A stretch of 6,148 nucleotides of DNA from NCBI GenBank assembly GCA_030595485.1, contig JAUVDE010000214.1, forward strand, positions 1 to 6,148, read 5' to 3'. Of the stretch, positions 1 to 6,148 are shown piece after piece (position 1 is the stretch's first letter; each line of letters starts with the position of its first letter). The translations under genes were made by a program, and so were the position numbers. The stretch comes from Draconibacterium sp. (GTDB taxonomy: Bacteria > Bacteroidota > Bacteroidia > Bacteroidales > Prolixibacteraceae). The notes under the pieces were generated by a model. That model had not been told where the DNA came from and searched no databases. It worked only from the letters and a program-made list of their open reading frames with translations.

Positions 1-183
1 GAAAGCCTACAGTTTGCAGATTCCATTTTATGGTTTACAACACTGGTTTCGAAAGAGGCTAATTTGCCCGGTATTTACAAGAGTTTGAAAAAAATTAACG
101 CAAAAATGGTAGAAACCATAAACATGGGCCAAGGCAACAAAATGAGTAGGATTGTAGCCTGGACATTTCAAACACTCAAGTAA
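1..183 (+). CDS. rlmF: 23S rRNA (adenine-1618-N6)-methyltransferase RlmF, C-terminal end only
   Basis: The first 60 codons of the window are open in frame 1 and end at TAA 181-183; the start lies outside the window. The peptide matches the tail of E. coli RlmF (YbiN) as I recall it: WFTTLVSKEANLPGIY resembles WFTSLVSRGENLPPLY, and MGQGNKMSRIVAWTF resembles MAQGQKQSRFIAWTF. RlmF is an S-adenosylmethionine-dependent enzyme that methylates N6 of A1618 in 23S rRNA during large-subunit assembly in the cytoplasm. The SAM-binding and NPPF catalytic motifs would be upstream and cannot be checked. This fragment stops soon after AWTF, so it lacks the short basic tail of the E. coli protein. It converges on asnB, with 62 bp between the stop codons. 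The assignment rests on recalled motif similarity but the match is dense over about 50 residues. Confidence 0.88.
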   Translation, partial: ESLQFADSILWFTTLVSKEANLPGIYKSLKKINAKMVETINMGQGNKMSRIVAWTFQTLK

Positions 184-190
184 TTTCCAC

Positions 191-222
191 AAAAAAACCA
201 CCCGTAAATTACGGATGGTTTC
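191..222 (-). terminator. Rho-independent terminator of asnB, possibly bidirectional
   Basis: An 11-bp inverted repeat (195-205 and 211-221) encloses a 5-nt loop (206-210). Read on the minus strand, all 11 pairs form, counting one G-U wobble, and the hairpin runs into seven U residues (complement of A191-197; the first three also pair in the stem). It lies about 25 bp past the asnB stop codon. Read on the plus strand the wobble becomes a C-A mismatch and the following tract is only TTTCTT, so termination of rlmF here would be weaker. No other terminator candidate exists in the 62-bp gap. Confidence 0.8.
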
Positions 223-245
223 TTGAATTGATTGATTATCGTATT

Positions 246-1940
246 CTAAGATTCTTCTTTTTTAATATCATCAAAATCAGCTCCGTCGTCATGAACAGCC
301 ATTACTGAACGGCCAGATGGATCCGCATTGTTTCGGAATGATTCATCCCATTCCAAAGCTTTTTCGGTACTACATGCAATTGATTCAAGCGATGGTACAC
401 AAGCAGCAGCTTGGTCAGAAGGGAAATGCTCGCTGAAAATTTGGCGATACATGTATTCTTCTTTATTCATTGGCGTATGAACTGGGAAGCGGAATTTCGC
501 ATTTTCCATCATTTCGTCGCTTACTTGCTGCGTTGCAATATCTTTTAAGGTATCGATCCAGCCGTAGCCAACACCGTCAGAGAATTGTTCTTTCTGACGC
601 CACGCAACTTCTTGTGGTAAAATAGCCTCAAAAGCTTTACGGACCGGATACTTTTCCATTCGTCCGTTTTTTGCCATTTTTTCTTCAGGATTAAAACGCA
701 TAGCCACATCCAAAAATTCTTTATCGAGGAACGGCACACGACCTTCAACCCCCCAAGCGGCTAATGATTTATTGGCACGCAAACAATCGTACATATGCAA
801 ACGACTAATTTTAGTCACACATTCTTTGTGGAATTCTTCGGCATTTGGCGCTTTGTGGAAATACAAATAACCACCAAACATTTCGTCGGCACCTTCGCCG
901 GTTAATACCATTTTAATTCCCATCGATTTGATAACACGCGCTAACATATACATTGGAGTAGAAGCACGCACCGATGTTACATCGTATGTTTCGATGTGAT
1001 AAATTACATCGCGAATGGCATCTAAACCTTCCTGAATAGTATAATGAATTTCGTGGTGAACGGTACCAATATGGTCGGCAACCTTTCTGGCAGCTGCCAA
1101 GTCGGGAGCCCCCTCTAAACCAACTACAAAGGAGTGCAACTGTGGCCACCAGGCATCACTTTTACCACCCTCTTCGATACGTTTAGCTGAGAATTTTTTG
1201 GCCAGAGCCGAAGTAATCGACGAGTCTAATCCACCCGACAATAGAACACCGTACGGTACATCTGACATTAACTGTCGCTCTACTGCATCTTCCAAAGCTT
1301 GTCTCAACTCTTCAATATCAGCAGGATTATCTTTTACATTTTCAAATTCAGTCCATTCGCGGTTATGCCACCTTTTAATTTCGCCATCTTTACTGTATAA
1401 ATAATGTGCAGGTGGAAATTCTTCGATTTTAGTGCAGAAACCTTCCAAAGCTTTTAACTCGGAACCAACATAGAAGTTGCCAAATTCATCCCAGCCCATG
1501 TACAAAGGAATAATTCCAATGTGGTCGCGACCAATTAAATAAGCATCTTCTTTTTCATCGTATAAGGCAAATGCAAAAATTCCATTTAAATCATCTAAGA
1601 ACTTTTCCTTTTTATCGTTGTACAAAGCCAAAATAACTTCACAGTCCGAACCGGTTTGGAATTCATATTCTCCTTCATATTCCTTACGGATTTCACGGTG
1701 ATTATAAATTTCACCATTCACACCCAGAATCAAAGATTTATCTTTACTATATAAAGGCTGACCACCTGATTCGGGGTCAACAATTGAAAGTCGTTCGTGA
1801 GCAATAACTGCTTTCTCTCCGCAATAAATTCCCGACCAGTCTGGTCCACGATGCCTCAATTTCTTCGACATCGCCAATACTTTTGACCTTAATTCTTGAG
1901 AATCGGTTTTTAAATCAAATGCGCCTACAATTCCACACAT
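246..1940 (-). CDS. asnB: Asparagine synthase B (glutamine-hydrolysing)
   Basis: A 564-residue cytoplasmic enzyme making asparagine from aspartate, ATP and glutamine; E. coli AsnB is about 554 residues. The N-terminal class II glutaminase domain (about 2-200) begins MCGIVG, with Cys2 as the nucleophile exposed after Met removal. It also shows RHRGPD (29-34), HERLSIVD (48-55), NGEIYNH (75-81) and GSDCEV (97-102). The synthetase domain (about 210-535) has the ATP pyrophosphatase loop SGGLDSS (235-241), GEGADE (348-353) and GVEGRVPFLD (397-406). The open frame extends 12 codons upstream to 1976, but the start at 1940 is certain because the family requires Cys at position 2. No Shine-Dalgarno is visible, as is usual in Bacteroidota. 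A promoter lies about 60 bp upstream and a terminator follows. The end is acidic (DDGADFDD) and about ten residues longer than in E. coli. It appears monocistronic. Confidence 0.97.
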   Translation of the reverse strand: MCGIVGAFDLKTDSQELRSKVLAMSKKLRHRGPDWSGIYCGEKAVIAHERLSIVDPESGGQPLYSKDKSLILGVNGEIYNHREIRKEYEGEYEFQTGSDCEVILALYNDKKEKFLDDLNGIFAFALYDEKEDAYLIGRDHIGIIPLYMGWDEFGNFYVGSELKALEGFCTKIEEFPPAHYLYSKDGEIKRWHNREWTEFENVKDNPADIEELRQALEDAVERQLMSDVPYGVLLSGGLDSSITSALAKKFSAKRIEEGGKSDAWWPQLHSFVVGLEGAPDLAAARKVADHIGTVHHEIHYTIQEGLDAIRDVIYHIETYDVTSVRASTPMYMLARVIKSMGIKMVLTGEGADEMFGGYLYFHKAPNAEEFHKECVTKISRLHMYDCLRANKSLAAWGVEGRVPFLDKEFLDVAMRFNPEEKMAKNGRMEKYPVRKAFEAILPQEVAWRQKEQFSDGVGYGWIDTLKDIATQQVSDEMMENAKFRFPVHTPMNKEEYMYRQIFSEHFPSDQAAACVPSLESIACSTEKALEWDESFRNNADPSGRSVMAVHDDGADFDDIKKEES

Positions 1941-2387
1941 ATTATCTGTTTTAAATCTGTTACTAATTTTTCTCAAAAATAATCACTTTGTCAACACTAC
2001 AAAATTATTTCTATCTTTTTTCTATATTAATTAACATTTATGAATCATTTTTGAAGTTAAACACAAATCATACAATCATTTTAATATTTTGCAATTAGCT
2101 TTTACCCTGCTATTTTTATGGGGCAATGCAATTAATAGTAAACTTTTTCTCCAGGCACCCCCAAATAAATCTACAAACTTCGCCTATTTTTCACACACTT
2201 TATAAAAACTACCCAATTAAAACAGAACTGCAGGCACAGAATCCTTTTGCTCATATTCAATTAATATATAATCGAATTGACACGCATTTATCTTGAACAT
2301 GAGCATTAAAGTCGAAATCAATGACCACTTCTCTTTAACAAAGAATTAATTAGGAAACCTTTTCACTCCTCTTGTTGTTTGAAAAGC
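1941..2387. other. Intergenic region between divergent asnB and the rhodanese gene
   Basis: About 450 bp of very AT-rich DNA with no convincing gene on either strand. It holds the asnB leader and promoter on its left side. Elsewhere I see the palindrome TTAATTAA (2027-2034), an imperfectly placed inverted repeat TCAATT/AATTGA (2257-2262 and 2275-2280, 12 bp apart), and a 16-codon open frame at 2299-2349. No TAnnTTTG element occurs on the plus strand, so a promoter for the rhodanese gene could not be assigned. The TTTG at 2378-2381, 6 bp before the rhodanese ATG, is only a half match. Confidence 0.6.
2000..2007 (-). promoter_or_regulatory. Promoter -7 element of asnB
   Basis: On the minus strand this octamer reads TAATTTTG, an exact match to the Bacteroidota sigma factor -7 consensus TAnnTTTG. 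Transcription would start near 1993-1997, giving a 5' leader of about 55 nt. The -33 region, expected 19-21 bp further upstream, holds TTAATTAA (2027-2034) and lacks a clear TTTG, so the match is one-sided. Confidence 0.5.
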
Positions 2388-2779
2388 ATGGAAGAACAAA
2401 TAAACTTTTACAAAGCCAAGCTAAAATATGAGATAGACTCGTGGGATTTGTTTGATAAACTAAACAGTAAAGAACAAGTTGTAGTAATAGATACCCGTTC
2501 AAACGAAGCTTTTGAACGAGGACATATTCCAGAAGCTATCAATATTTCACACCGTACCATGAATCAGGAGACATACGGCAAACTCGACAAAAATATTTTT
2601 ACGTTACCTACTGCGATGAAATTGGATGCAACGCCTCGACCAAAGGAGCGTTAAACATGACCCAATTGGGTTTCTGTGTAAAAGAATTATTGGGTGGGCT
2701 GGATTGGTGGAAACGCGATGGCCATAAAACAGAGGGGAACAATGCCACTTCAGGTGCAGAAATTAGTTATGGTTGTTAA
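2388..2779 (+). pseudogene. Single-domain rhodanese-like protein, broken by a one-base frameshift
   Basis: Rhodanese domains carry a sulfane sulfur on a catalytic cysteine. The first half starts at ATG 2388 (a TTG at 2379 is in frame but less likely) and reads MEEQINFYKAKLKYEIDSWD, then VVVIDTRSNEAFERGHIPEAINI, a typical N-terminal rhodanese half. This frame runs into unrelated sequence and stops at 2654, giving only 88 residues and no catalytic cysteine. The missing half lies in the -1 frame from about 2597: YVTYCDEIGCNASTKGALN, then LGFCVKELLGGLDWWKRDG, ending at TAA 2777-2779. It supplies the cysteine-bearing loop and the conserved GGLDWW segment. Adding one base in the T5 run (2596-2600) or the A5 run (2589-2593) restores a continuous frame of 130 residues, about the usual length of such proteins. 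Either a true disrupted gene or a homopolymer sequencing error. Programmed frameshifting is unlikely, since no classical slippery heptamer is in frame. Confidence 0.85.
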
Positions 2780-2880
2780 TGAGAAAGCCATTCATTTTGA
2801 TTTTTCGCCCCTAATAATTGCTATTTAGACCATATCGGTATAAACGAATAATATAGCTGCAAGTTTTGGGTTTAGAATTC

Positions 2881-2888
2881 TACATTTG
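2881..2888 (+). promoter_or_regulatory. Promoter -7 element of the acyltransferase gene
   Basis: TACATTTG matches the Bacteroidota -7 consensus TAnnTTTG exactly. Transcription would start around 2892-2895, leaving a 5' leader of about 45 nt before the TTG start at 2940. A TTTTG at 2864-2868 lies only 12 bp upstream, too close for the usual 19-21 bp spacing, so no good -33 box is seen. The element indicates that the gene need not depend on readthrough from the broken rhodanese gene. Confidence 0.45.
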
Positions 2889-2939
2889 AAAAAGACAATT
2901 TTTTGAATCCGTAGTTCTAAAACTAAAAAACTTCAAAAC

Positions 2940-4103
2940 TTGAATTCACAGAAGAAAGAAAACACCACTACCCCACGCCTTCTTTATATCGAAAACTTAC
3001 GCATTATTTTATCGGTGTTGGTAGTTGTTGTACACGTAGCGTGCACTTATGGTGGACCGGGAGGTTGGACATATACTGAAAGTGGTGCAGGATTGGGAAC
3101 CATTCTGCCGCTGACAATTATAAACGCCACCAGCCAGTCGTTTTTTATGGGTATGTTCTTTTTTATAAGTGCCTACTTTACACATCTCTCCTTTCAAAAG
3201 AAGGGATTATTAAAATTTACCAAAGAGCGAATCATTCGTCTGGGTATTCCACTGGCACTTACTTTTTTCTTTCTGAATGTTTTTACGGCTTACATAGCAT
3301 GGCCGGCAAAATATCCCAACTATGCCGATTTCTCGTTTATGGAATTATGGTCGAGCGGACGGGCATTTGGATTTGGAGTGATGTGGTTTGTTCTGGCACT
3401 TAGCTATTTTACCTTTTTATATTTAATTGCCTATTTATTAATACCGGCATTAAGGAACAAGCAAAAAAAGAAACTTCCAACCATAAAATGGTATTATATA
3501 TTCCTTACTTCCATTCTCATAGGAGTAGTCACATTTATTGTCAGAATAAAATATCCATTATTTAAAGGGGCTGGAATAGCATGGATGCCATTTGACTTAG
3601 GGCATTTTTCGCAGTACATTTTCTTGTTTGTTTTTGGTGTTATTGCTGCCCGTTATAATTCCGATTTATTTGTATCATTTAAGCACGCAAAAAAATGGGC
3701 ATGGTTTGTTTTGTTTCTTATGTTGGTAGCATTCCCCGCCCTATTTTTTATTGGCGATGCCCACCTTAACGGTGTTAAACAGTTTGCCGGACGAGGAACA
3801 TGGCACTCGCTTGGTTTTGCCATTTGGGAACAGCTTATAGGATTCTCTATTATGGTGGCACTATTGGGTATTTTAAAAATTAAATGGAACAAACAGTGTA
3901 AGATTGCAAAAAGTCTCTCGGGCAGTGCCTATGCTTTGTATGTTTTACACCCTCCTGTTTTAGTTGGAATTAGTGTATTGTTCATAAATTGGGAAACCGT
4001 GTTGCTCGTAAAGTTTTTGGCACTTACTCCTTTAGCTATAATAGCTAGTTTCGGAGTAGCCGTGTTGGCAAAACAAATTCCCTTATTGAAACGCATTTTC
4101 TAG
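2940..4103 (+). CDS. Acyltransferase-3 family integral membrane protein
   Basis: A 387-residue polytopic protein of the acyltransferase-3 (OpgC/OafA-like) superfamily. Members transfer acyl groups such as acetyl or succinyl onto extracytoplasmic or envelope glycans; the substrate here cannot be read from sequence. I see about ten hydrophobic segments, roughly at 18-38, 62-82, 101-120, 147-170, 184-202, 222-238, 252-272, 293-313, 329-350 and 353-377. Family hallmarks are RLLYIENLR (13-21) entering the first helix, the conserved His32 in VVVVHVACTYGGPGGW, KERIIRLGIPL (95-105), and YALYVLHPPVL (331-341). The start is TTG: an in-frame stop lies at 2904-2906 and no ATG or GTG occurs between it and the conserved N-terminus, so TTG 2940 gives a natural 12-residue lead. 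No Shine-Dalgarno is visible. It follows the broken rhodanese by 160 bp and has its own candidate promoter. Confidence 0.85.
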   Translation: MNSQKKENTTTPRLLYIENLRIILSVLVVVVHVACTYGGPGGWTYTESGAGLGTILPLTIINATSQSFFMGMFFFISAYFTHLSFQKKGLLKFTKERIIRLGIPLALTFFFLNVFTAYIAWPAKYPNYADFSFMELWSSGRAFGFGVMWFVLALSYFTFLYLIAYLLIPALRNKQKKKLPTIKWYYIFLTSILIGVVTFIVRIKYPLFKGAGIAWMPFDLGHFSQYIFLFVFGVIAARYNSDLFVSFKHAKKWAWFVLFLMLVAFPALFFIGDAHLNGVKQFAGRGTWHSLGFAIWEQLIGFSIMVALLGILKIKWNKQCKIAKSLSGSAYALYVLHPPVLVGISVLFINWETVLLVKFLALTPLAIIASFGVAVLAKQIPLLKRIF

Positions 4104-4197
4104 TTGATTCTGTAAAAACACTAACGATAGCTGCGCCCTTATTCAGGAAATTACTTAACATGAAACTTACAAGCCAAAACAATCTAAGTATTAAGAT

Positions 4198-4205
4198 TAC
4201 CTTTG
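4198..4205 (+). promoter_or_regulatory. Promoter -7 element abutting the helicase start codon
   Basis: TACCTTTG matches TAnnTTTG exactly and ends 4 bp before the ATG at 4210. In Bacteroidota transcription starts a few bases downstream of this element, so the mRNA would begin at or just before the start codon, making a leaderless or nearly leaderless message. No Shine-Dalgarno could fit. The -33 region contains no clear TTTG. Confidence 0.55.
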
Positions 4206-4209
4206 CGCC

Positions 4210-5520
4210 ATGTCAGGACAAAAGAAGAATCAAAAGAATATTCTCAGCAAGCTAAATATTGAGAAATTAAATCCGATGCAGGAAGAGGCCAAACTGGCTA
4301 TCCAATCGGCAGATAATACAATTTTGCTTTCACCAACCGGAACAGGAAAAACGTTGGCGTTTATGTTGCCTATTATTGCTGACTTGGATCCGGATTGTGA
4401 ATTTGTTCAGGTTTTAATTTTGGTGCCTTCGCGCGAACTGGCGTTACAAATTGAACAGGTTACGCGTAACATGGGAACGGGTTATAAATGCAATGCTTTT
4501 TACGGAGGTCGTAATTTTAGCAAAGACCGTGTTGATTTAAACCGCCCGCCTGCCATTTTAATTGCAACACCCGGAAGAGTTGCCGACCACATGCGCCGCG
4601 AAACATTTTATACCCATAAAATCAAAACGCTAGTACTCGACGAGTTCGATAAATCGCTGGAAGTAGGTTTCGAAAAAGACATGCAAGACATTCTTTCCTT
4701 TTTGACCAAGACCGAGAAAAAGATTCTGACTTCGGCAACTTACCGCGTGCGTATTCCAGAGTTCCTGACATTCAAAAATCCGATTAGCGTAAATTACCTA
4801 AAGGATGAAATTCCTGAACTGGATATAAAAACGATTCTCTCGCCCGAAAAGGATAAACTGGAAACTTTGGTAAAAGCACTAAGTCACATAGGTAACCAGC
4901 CCGGAATTATATTTTGCAACTTCAAAGAATCCATTCAACGAGTAAGTGATTTTCTTACTGAAAAAGGAATCGACCATGGTACTTTTTATGGTGGCATGGA
5001 ACAAATTGACCGCGAACGTGTACTCATAAAGTTTAGAAACGGAACACACAAACTAATTGTTGCAACCGATTTGGCAGCTCGCGGACTAGATATTCCTGAA
5101 CTTAAATTCATACTGCATTATCACCTTCCGCTGCGTTTCCAGGAGTTTACCCACCGAAACGGACGAACAGCTCGCATGCACAGCGAAGGAACTGCATACA
5201 TCCTTAAATGGGCCGATGAAGAGTATCCTGAGTTTATTGAGCCTACCGAAATTGAAGAACTGATAGACGCACCGCTTCCAACAAAACCGGGATGGGAAAC
5301 GCTGTTTATTTCGGGTGGACGAAAAGACAAAATATCGAAAGGTGACATTGCCGGACTATTCTTCAAACAAGGCAAACTCGACAAAGAACAATTGGGTATT
5401 ATCGAATTAAAAATTGATTGTGCTTTTGTGGCTGTTCGTGCCGACAAAGTTGAGGCAGTAATTGAAGCAGTTAACAATACTAAGTTGAAGAATAAAAAGG
5501 TGCGGGTTACTTTAATTTAA
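4210..5520 (+). CDS. dbpA: DEAD-box ATP-dependent RNA helicase, DbpA type
   Basis: A 436-residue RNA helicase; E. coli DbpA is 457. Core motifs are in order: Q motif glutamine in LNPMQEEA (Q24), motif I SPTGTGKT (41-48), Ia PSRELA (73-78), GG (99-100), Ib TPGR (120-123), motif II DEFD (144-147) in place of DEAD, motif III SAT (175-177), IV IIFCNF (233-238), V ATDLAARGLDIP (285-296) and VI HRNGRTAR (315-322). The C-terminal domain (about 362-436), with TLFISGGRKDKISKGDIAG, FVAVR and NNTKLKNKKVRVTLI, matches the DbpA RNA-binding domain, which in E. coli and B. subtilis docks on hairpin 92 of 23S rRNA. A role in large-subunit assembly in the cytoplasm follows from the family. The start at 4210 fits the Q-motif distance and the adjacent promoter element. 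It ends 3 bp from the stop of the converging gene. The symbol is assigned by domain architecture; orthology is not tested. Confidence 0.92.
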   Translation: MSGQKKNQKNILSKLNIEKLNPMQEEAKLAIQSADNTILLSPTGTGKTLAFMLPIIADLDPDCEFVQVLILVPSRELALQIEQVTRNMGTGYKCNAFYGGRNFSKDRVDLNRPPAILIATPGRVADHMRRETFYTHKIKTLVLDEFDKSLEVGFEKDMQDILSFLTKTEKKILTSATYRVRIPEFLTFKNPISVNYLKDEIPELDIKTILSPEKDKLETLVKALSHIGNQPGIIFCNFKESIQRVSDFLTEKGIDHGTFYGGMEQIDRERVLIKFRNGTHKLIVATDLAARGLDIPELKFILHYHLPLRFQEFTHRNGRTARMHSEGTAYILKWADEEYPEFIEPTEIEELIDAPLPTKPGWETLFISGGRKDKISKGDIAGLFFKQGKLDKEQLGIIELKIDCAFVAVRADKVEAVIEAVNNTKLKNKKVRVTLI

Positions 5521-5523
5521 GTT

Positions 5524-6036
5524 TTATTTTGCTTTCAGTGTAACAATATACCAGCCATCATCGGTCGTTTTTTGCTCAAATGAAGTATTCATATAGTTAG
5601 CCAAAGTTTCAAGCGTTCCTTTTGAACATTCAAGAAACTCGGCATAAGTAATACCATACGCCGGTCCCATTTGAAACAGCGCATCCACATTTTTTAATTT
5701 AAACTGCAGCATTTTATTGCTCTGTTTCACTATTTGCATTTCGTTGGCTGGGTGCATACCTTTTAGTATAAACATGATGGTATTAGCAAAAGCCGGAAAT
5801 CCCTGACTTGAATCCCAAAACGGTTTAAACTGCTCAGCAATATATTTACCATAAGCTTCAGGCGACACCCCCTGAGTTTTGGCAAAAGTCATTCCGCATG
5901 CAAAATAAGCGATAACGTGGTTGTAAAGAATTTCCTTTTCTTGCTCGGGAGTTACTTCGGGAACTGAGAATGTTTGTTGGGCATTTGAAAAGCTGAATGT
6001 AAAAAGGCAAAGGGCAATTAAGGCTAAAGATTTCAT
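5524..6036 (-). CDS. Small exported protein of unknown function
   Basis: A 170-residue protein I do not recognise. Residues 1-19 form a clear signal peptide: a lysine at position 2, a hydrophobic core LALIALCLFTFSF, then SNA followed by QQ, suggesting cleavage after Ala19 by signal peptidase I. Cys10 is not in a lipobox, so a lipoprotein is unlikely. The mature part (about 151 residues) has no membrane segment strong enough to call, and would be periplasmic or secreted. It is rich in aromatic residues and methionine, with single cysteines at 47 and 137 that could form a disulfide (inference). Segments such as FACGMTFAKTQGVSPEAYGKYIAEQF and YGITYAEFLECSKGTLETLANYM look structured and mostly helical. 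ATG 6036 is the only sensible start, given the signal peptide. No TAnnTTTG element lies in the 63-bp gap upstream, so it may be read from the preceding minus-strand gene. Confidence 0.8.
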   Translation of the reverse strand: MKSLALIALCLFTFSFSNAQQTFSVPEVTPEQEKEILYNHVIAYFACGMTFAKTQGVSPEAYGKYIAEQFKPFWDSSQGFPAFANTIMFILKGMHPANEMQIVKQSNKMLQFKLKNVDALFQMGPAYGITYAEFLECSKGTLETLANYMNTSFEQKTTDDGWYIVTLKAK

Positions 6037-6070
6037 AAGCGGTAATTTAATTGATAATTGGGTATTTAGT

Positions 6071-6101
6071 AAAACCCGTCCCCCATACAGGGACGAGTCT
6101 T
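6071..6101 (-). terminator. Hairpin terminator or attenuator upstream of the exported-protein gene
   Basis: Arms 6071-6082 and 6090-6101 pair over 12 bp around a 7-nt loop. On the minus strand the two imperfect positions are G-U wobbles, and the GC-rich core (CGTCCC/GGGACG) leads into UUUU, then ACUAAAU. On the plus strand the same two positions are C-A or A-C mismatches, so the hairpin is built for minus-strand transcripts. It begins at the stop codon of the edge fragment at 6100-6148. The U-tract is short and lies within the stem, so readthrough into the gene starting at 6036 is possible. Confidence 0.6.
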
Positions 6102-6148
6102 ATGTTGCGATTTTTAATTGCTGAATGATACGAGAACCATTCACAAAG
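6100..6148 (-). CDS. C-terminal end of an unidentified protein, cut by the window edge
   Basis: On the minus strand the last bases read FVNGSRIIQQLKIAT and then TAA (6102-6100). Only 15 residues are visible, so no identity can be given. It is proposed as a real gene end because the stop codon sits directly on the base of a strong minus-strand hairpin, the arrangement expected at the end of a gene. The basic, beta-like ending would suit the tail of a type IX secretion C-terminal sorting domain, but this is speculation. Another minus-strand frame is also open here, so chance is not excluded. Confidence 0.4.
   Translation of the reverse strand, partial: FVNGSRIIQQLKIAT

Noticed and set aside
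1941..1976. Twelve extra in-frame codons upstream of asnB beginning at ATG 1976
   Set aside because: Glutamine-dependent asparagine synthase needs cysteine at residue 2 after the initiator Met, which fixes the start at 1940; the extra codons lie in the leader.
2257..2280. Inverted repeat TCAATT/AATTGA as an operator
   Set aside because: Six-base AT-rich arms with a 12-bp spacer are expected by chance in this sequence, and no regulator gene is nearby.
2245..2282. Sigma-70-like promoter (TTTTGC to TATAAT, or TTGACA at 2277) for the rhodanese gene
   Set aside because: The boxes are poor or wrongly spaced, AT-rich DNA gives such matches by chance, and Bacteroidota use a different consensus.
2589..2603. 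Programmed -1 frameshift signal in the rhodanese gene
   Set aside because: In the reading frame the available heptamers are C AAA AAT and T ATT TTT, neither of the X XXY YYZ form, and no strong stimulatory hairpin is evident just downstream.
2777..2815. Hairpin AATGA/TCATT followed by T-rich sequence as a rhodanese terminator
   Set aside because: The stem is only 5 bp with an 8-nt loop and no GC-rich core; it is too weak to call.
1..5520. Ribosome-assembly cluster linking rlmF and the DbpA-like helicase
   Set aside because: They are 4 kb apart, separated by a minus-strand gene and two unrelated genes, with separate promoters; co-location alone is weak evidence.

Overview
The window looks like an ordinary stretch of chromosome from a Bacteroidota bacterium, probably Bacteroidales or Marinilabiliales (the order is inference). 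Three things support this. DNA is AT-rich between genes. Gene starts lack Shine-Dalgarno sequences. Exact copies of the Bacteroidota -7 promoter element TAnnTTTG lie upstream of three genes. I found no tRNA, rRNA, insertion sequence, CRISPR array, prophage or defence system.

Layout from left to right. The window opens inside the 3' end of rlmF (+), a 23S rRNA m6A1618 methyltransferase. It converges on a full-length glutamine-dependent asparagine synthetase, asnB (-), and a terminator hairpin lies between the two stop codons. Upstream of asnB is an AT-rich intergenic region of about 450 bp carrying the asnB promoter. Next is a single-domain rhodanese gene (+) broken by a one-base frameshift: its N-terminal and C-terminal halves are both clear but in different frames. 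A membrane acyltransferase of the acyltransferase-3 family (+) follows, apparently starting at TTG. Then comes a DbpA-type DEAD-box RNA helicase (+), whose promoter -7 element ends only 4 bp before its ATG, implying a leaderless or nearly leaderless mRNA. A small secreted protein of unknown function (-) converges on the helicase with 3 bp between stop codons. At the right edge is the probable tail of another minus-strand gene, followed at once by a terminator hairpin.

The genes do not form one operon or pathway. rlmF and the DbpA-like helicase both concern 23S rRNA or large-subunit maturation, but they are 4 kb apart with a divergent block between them, so I draw no functional link. Most genes seem to have their own promoter. 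The most useful observations are the frameshifted rhodanese and the promoter placement at the helicase. I see no convincing undescribed system here.
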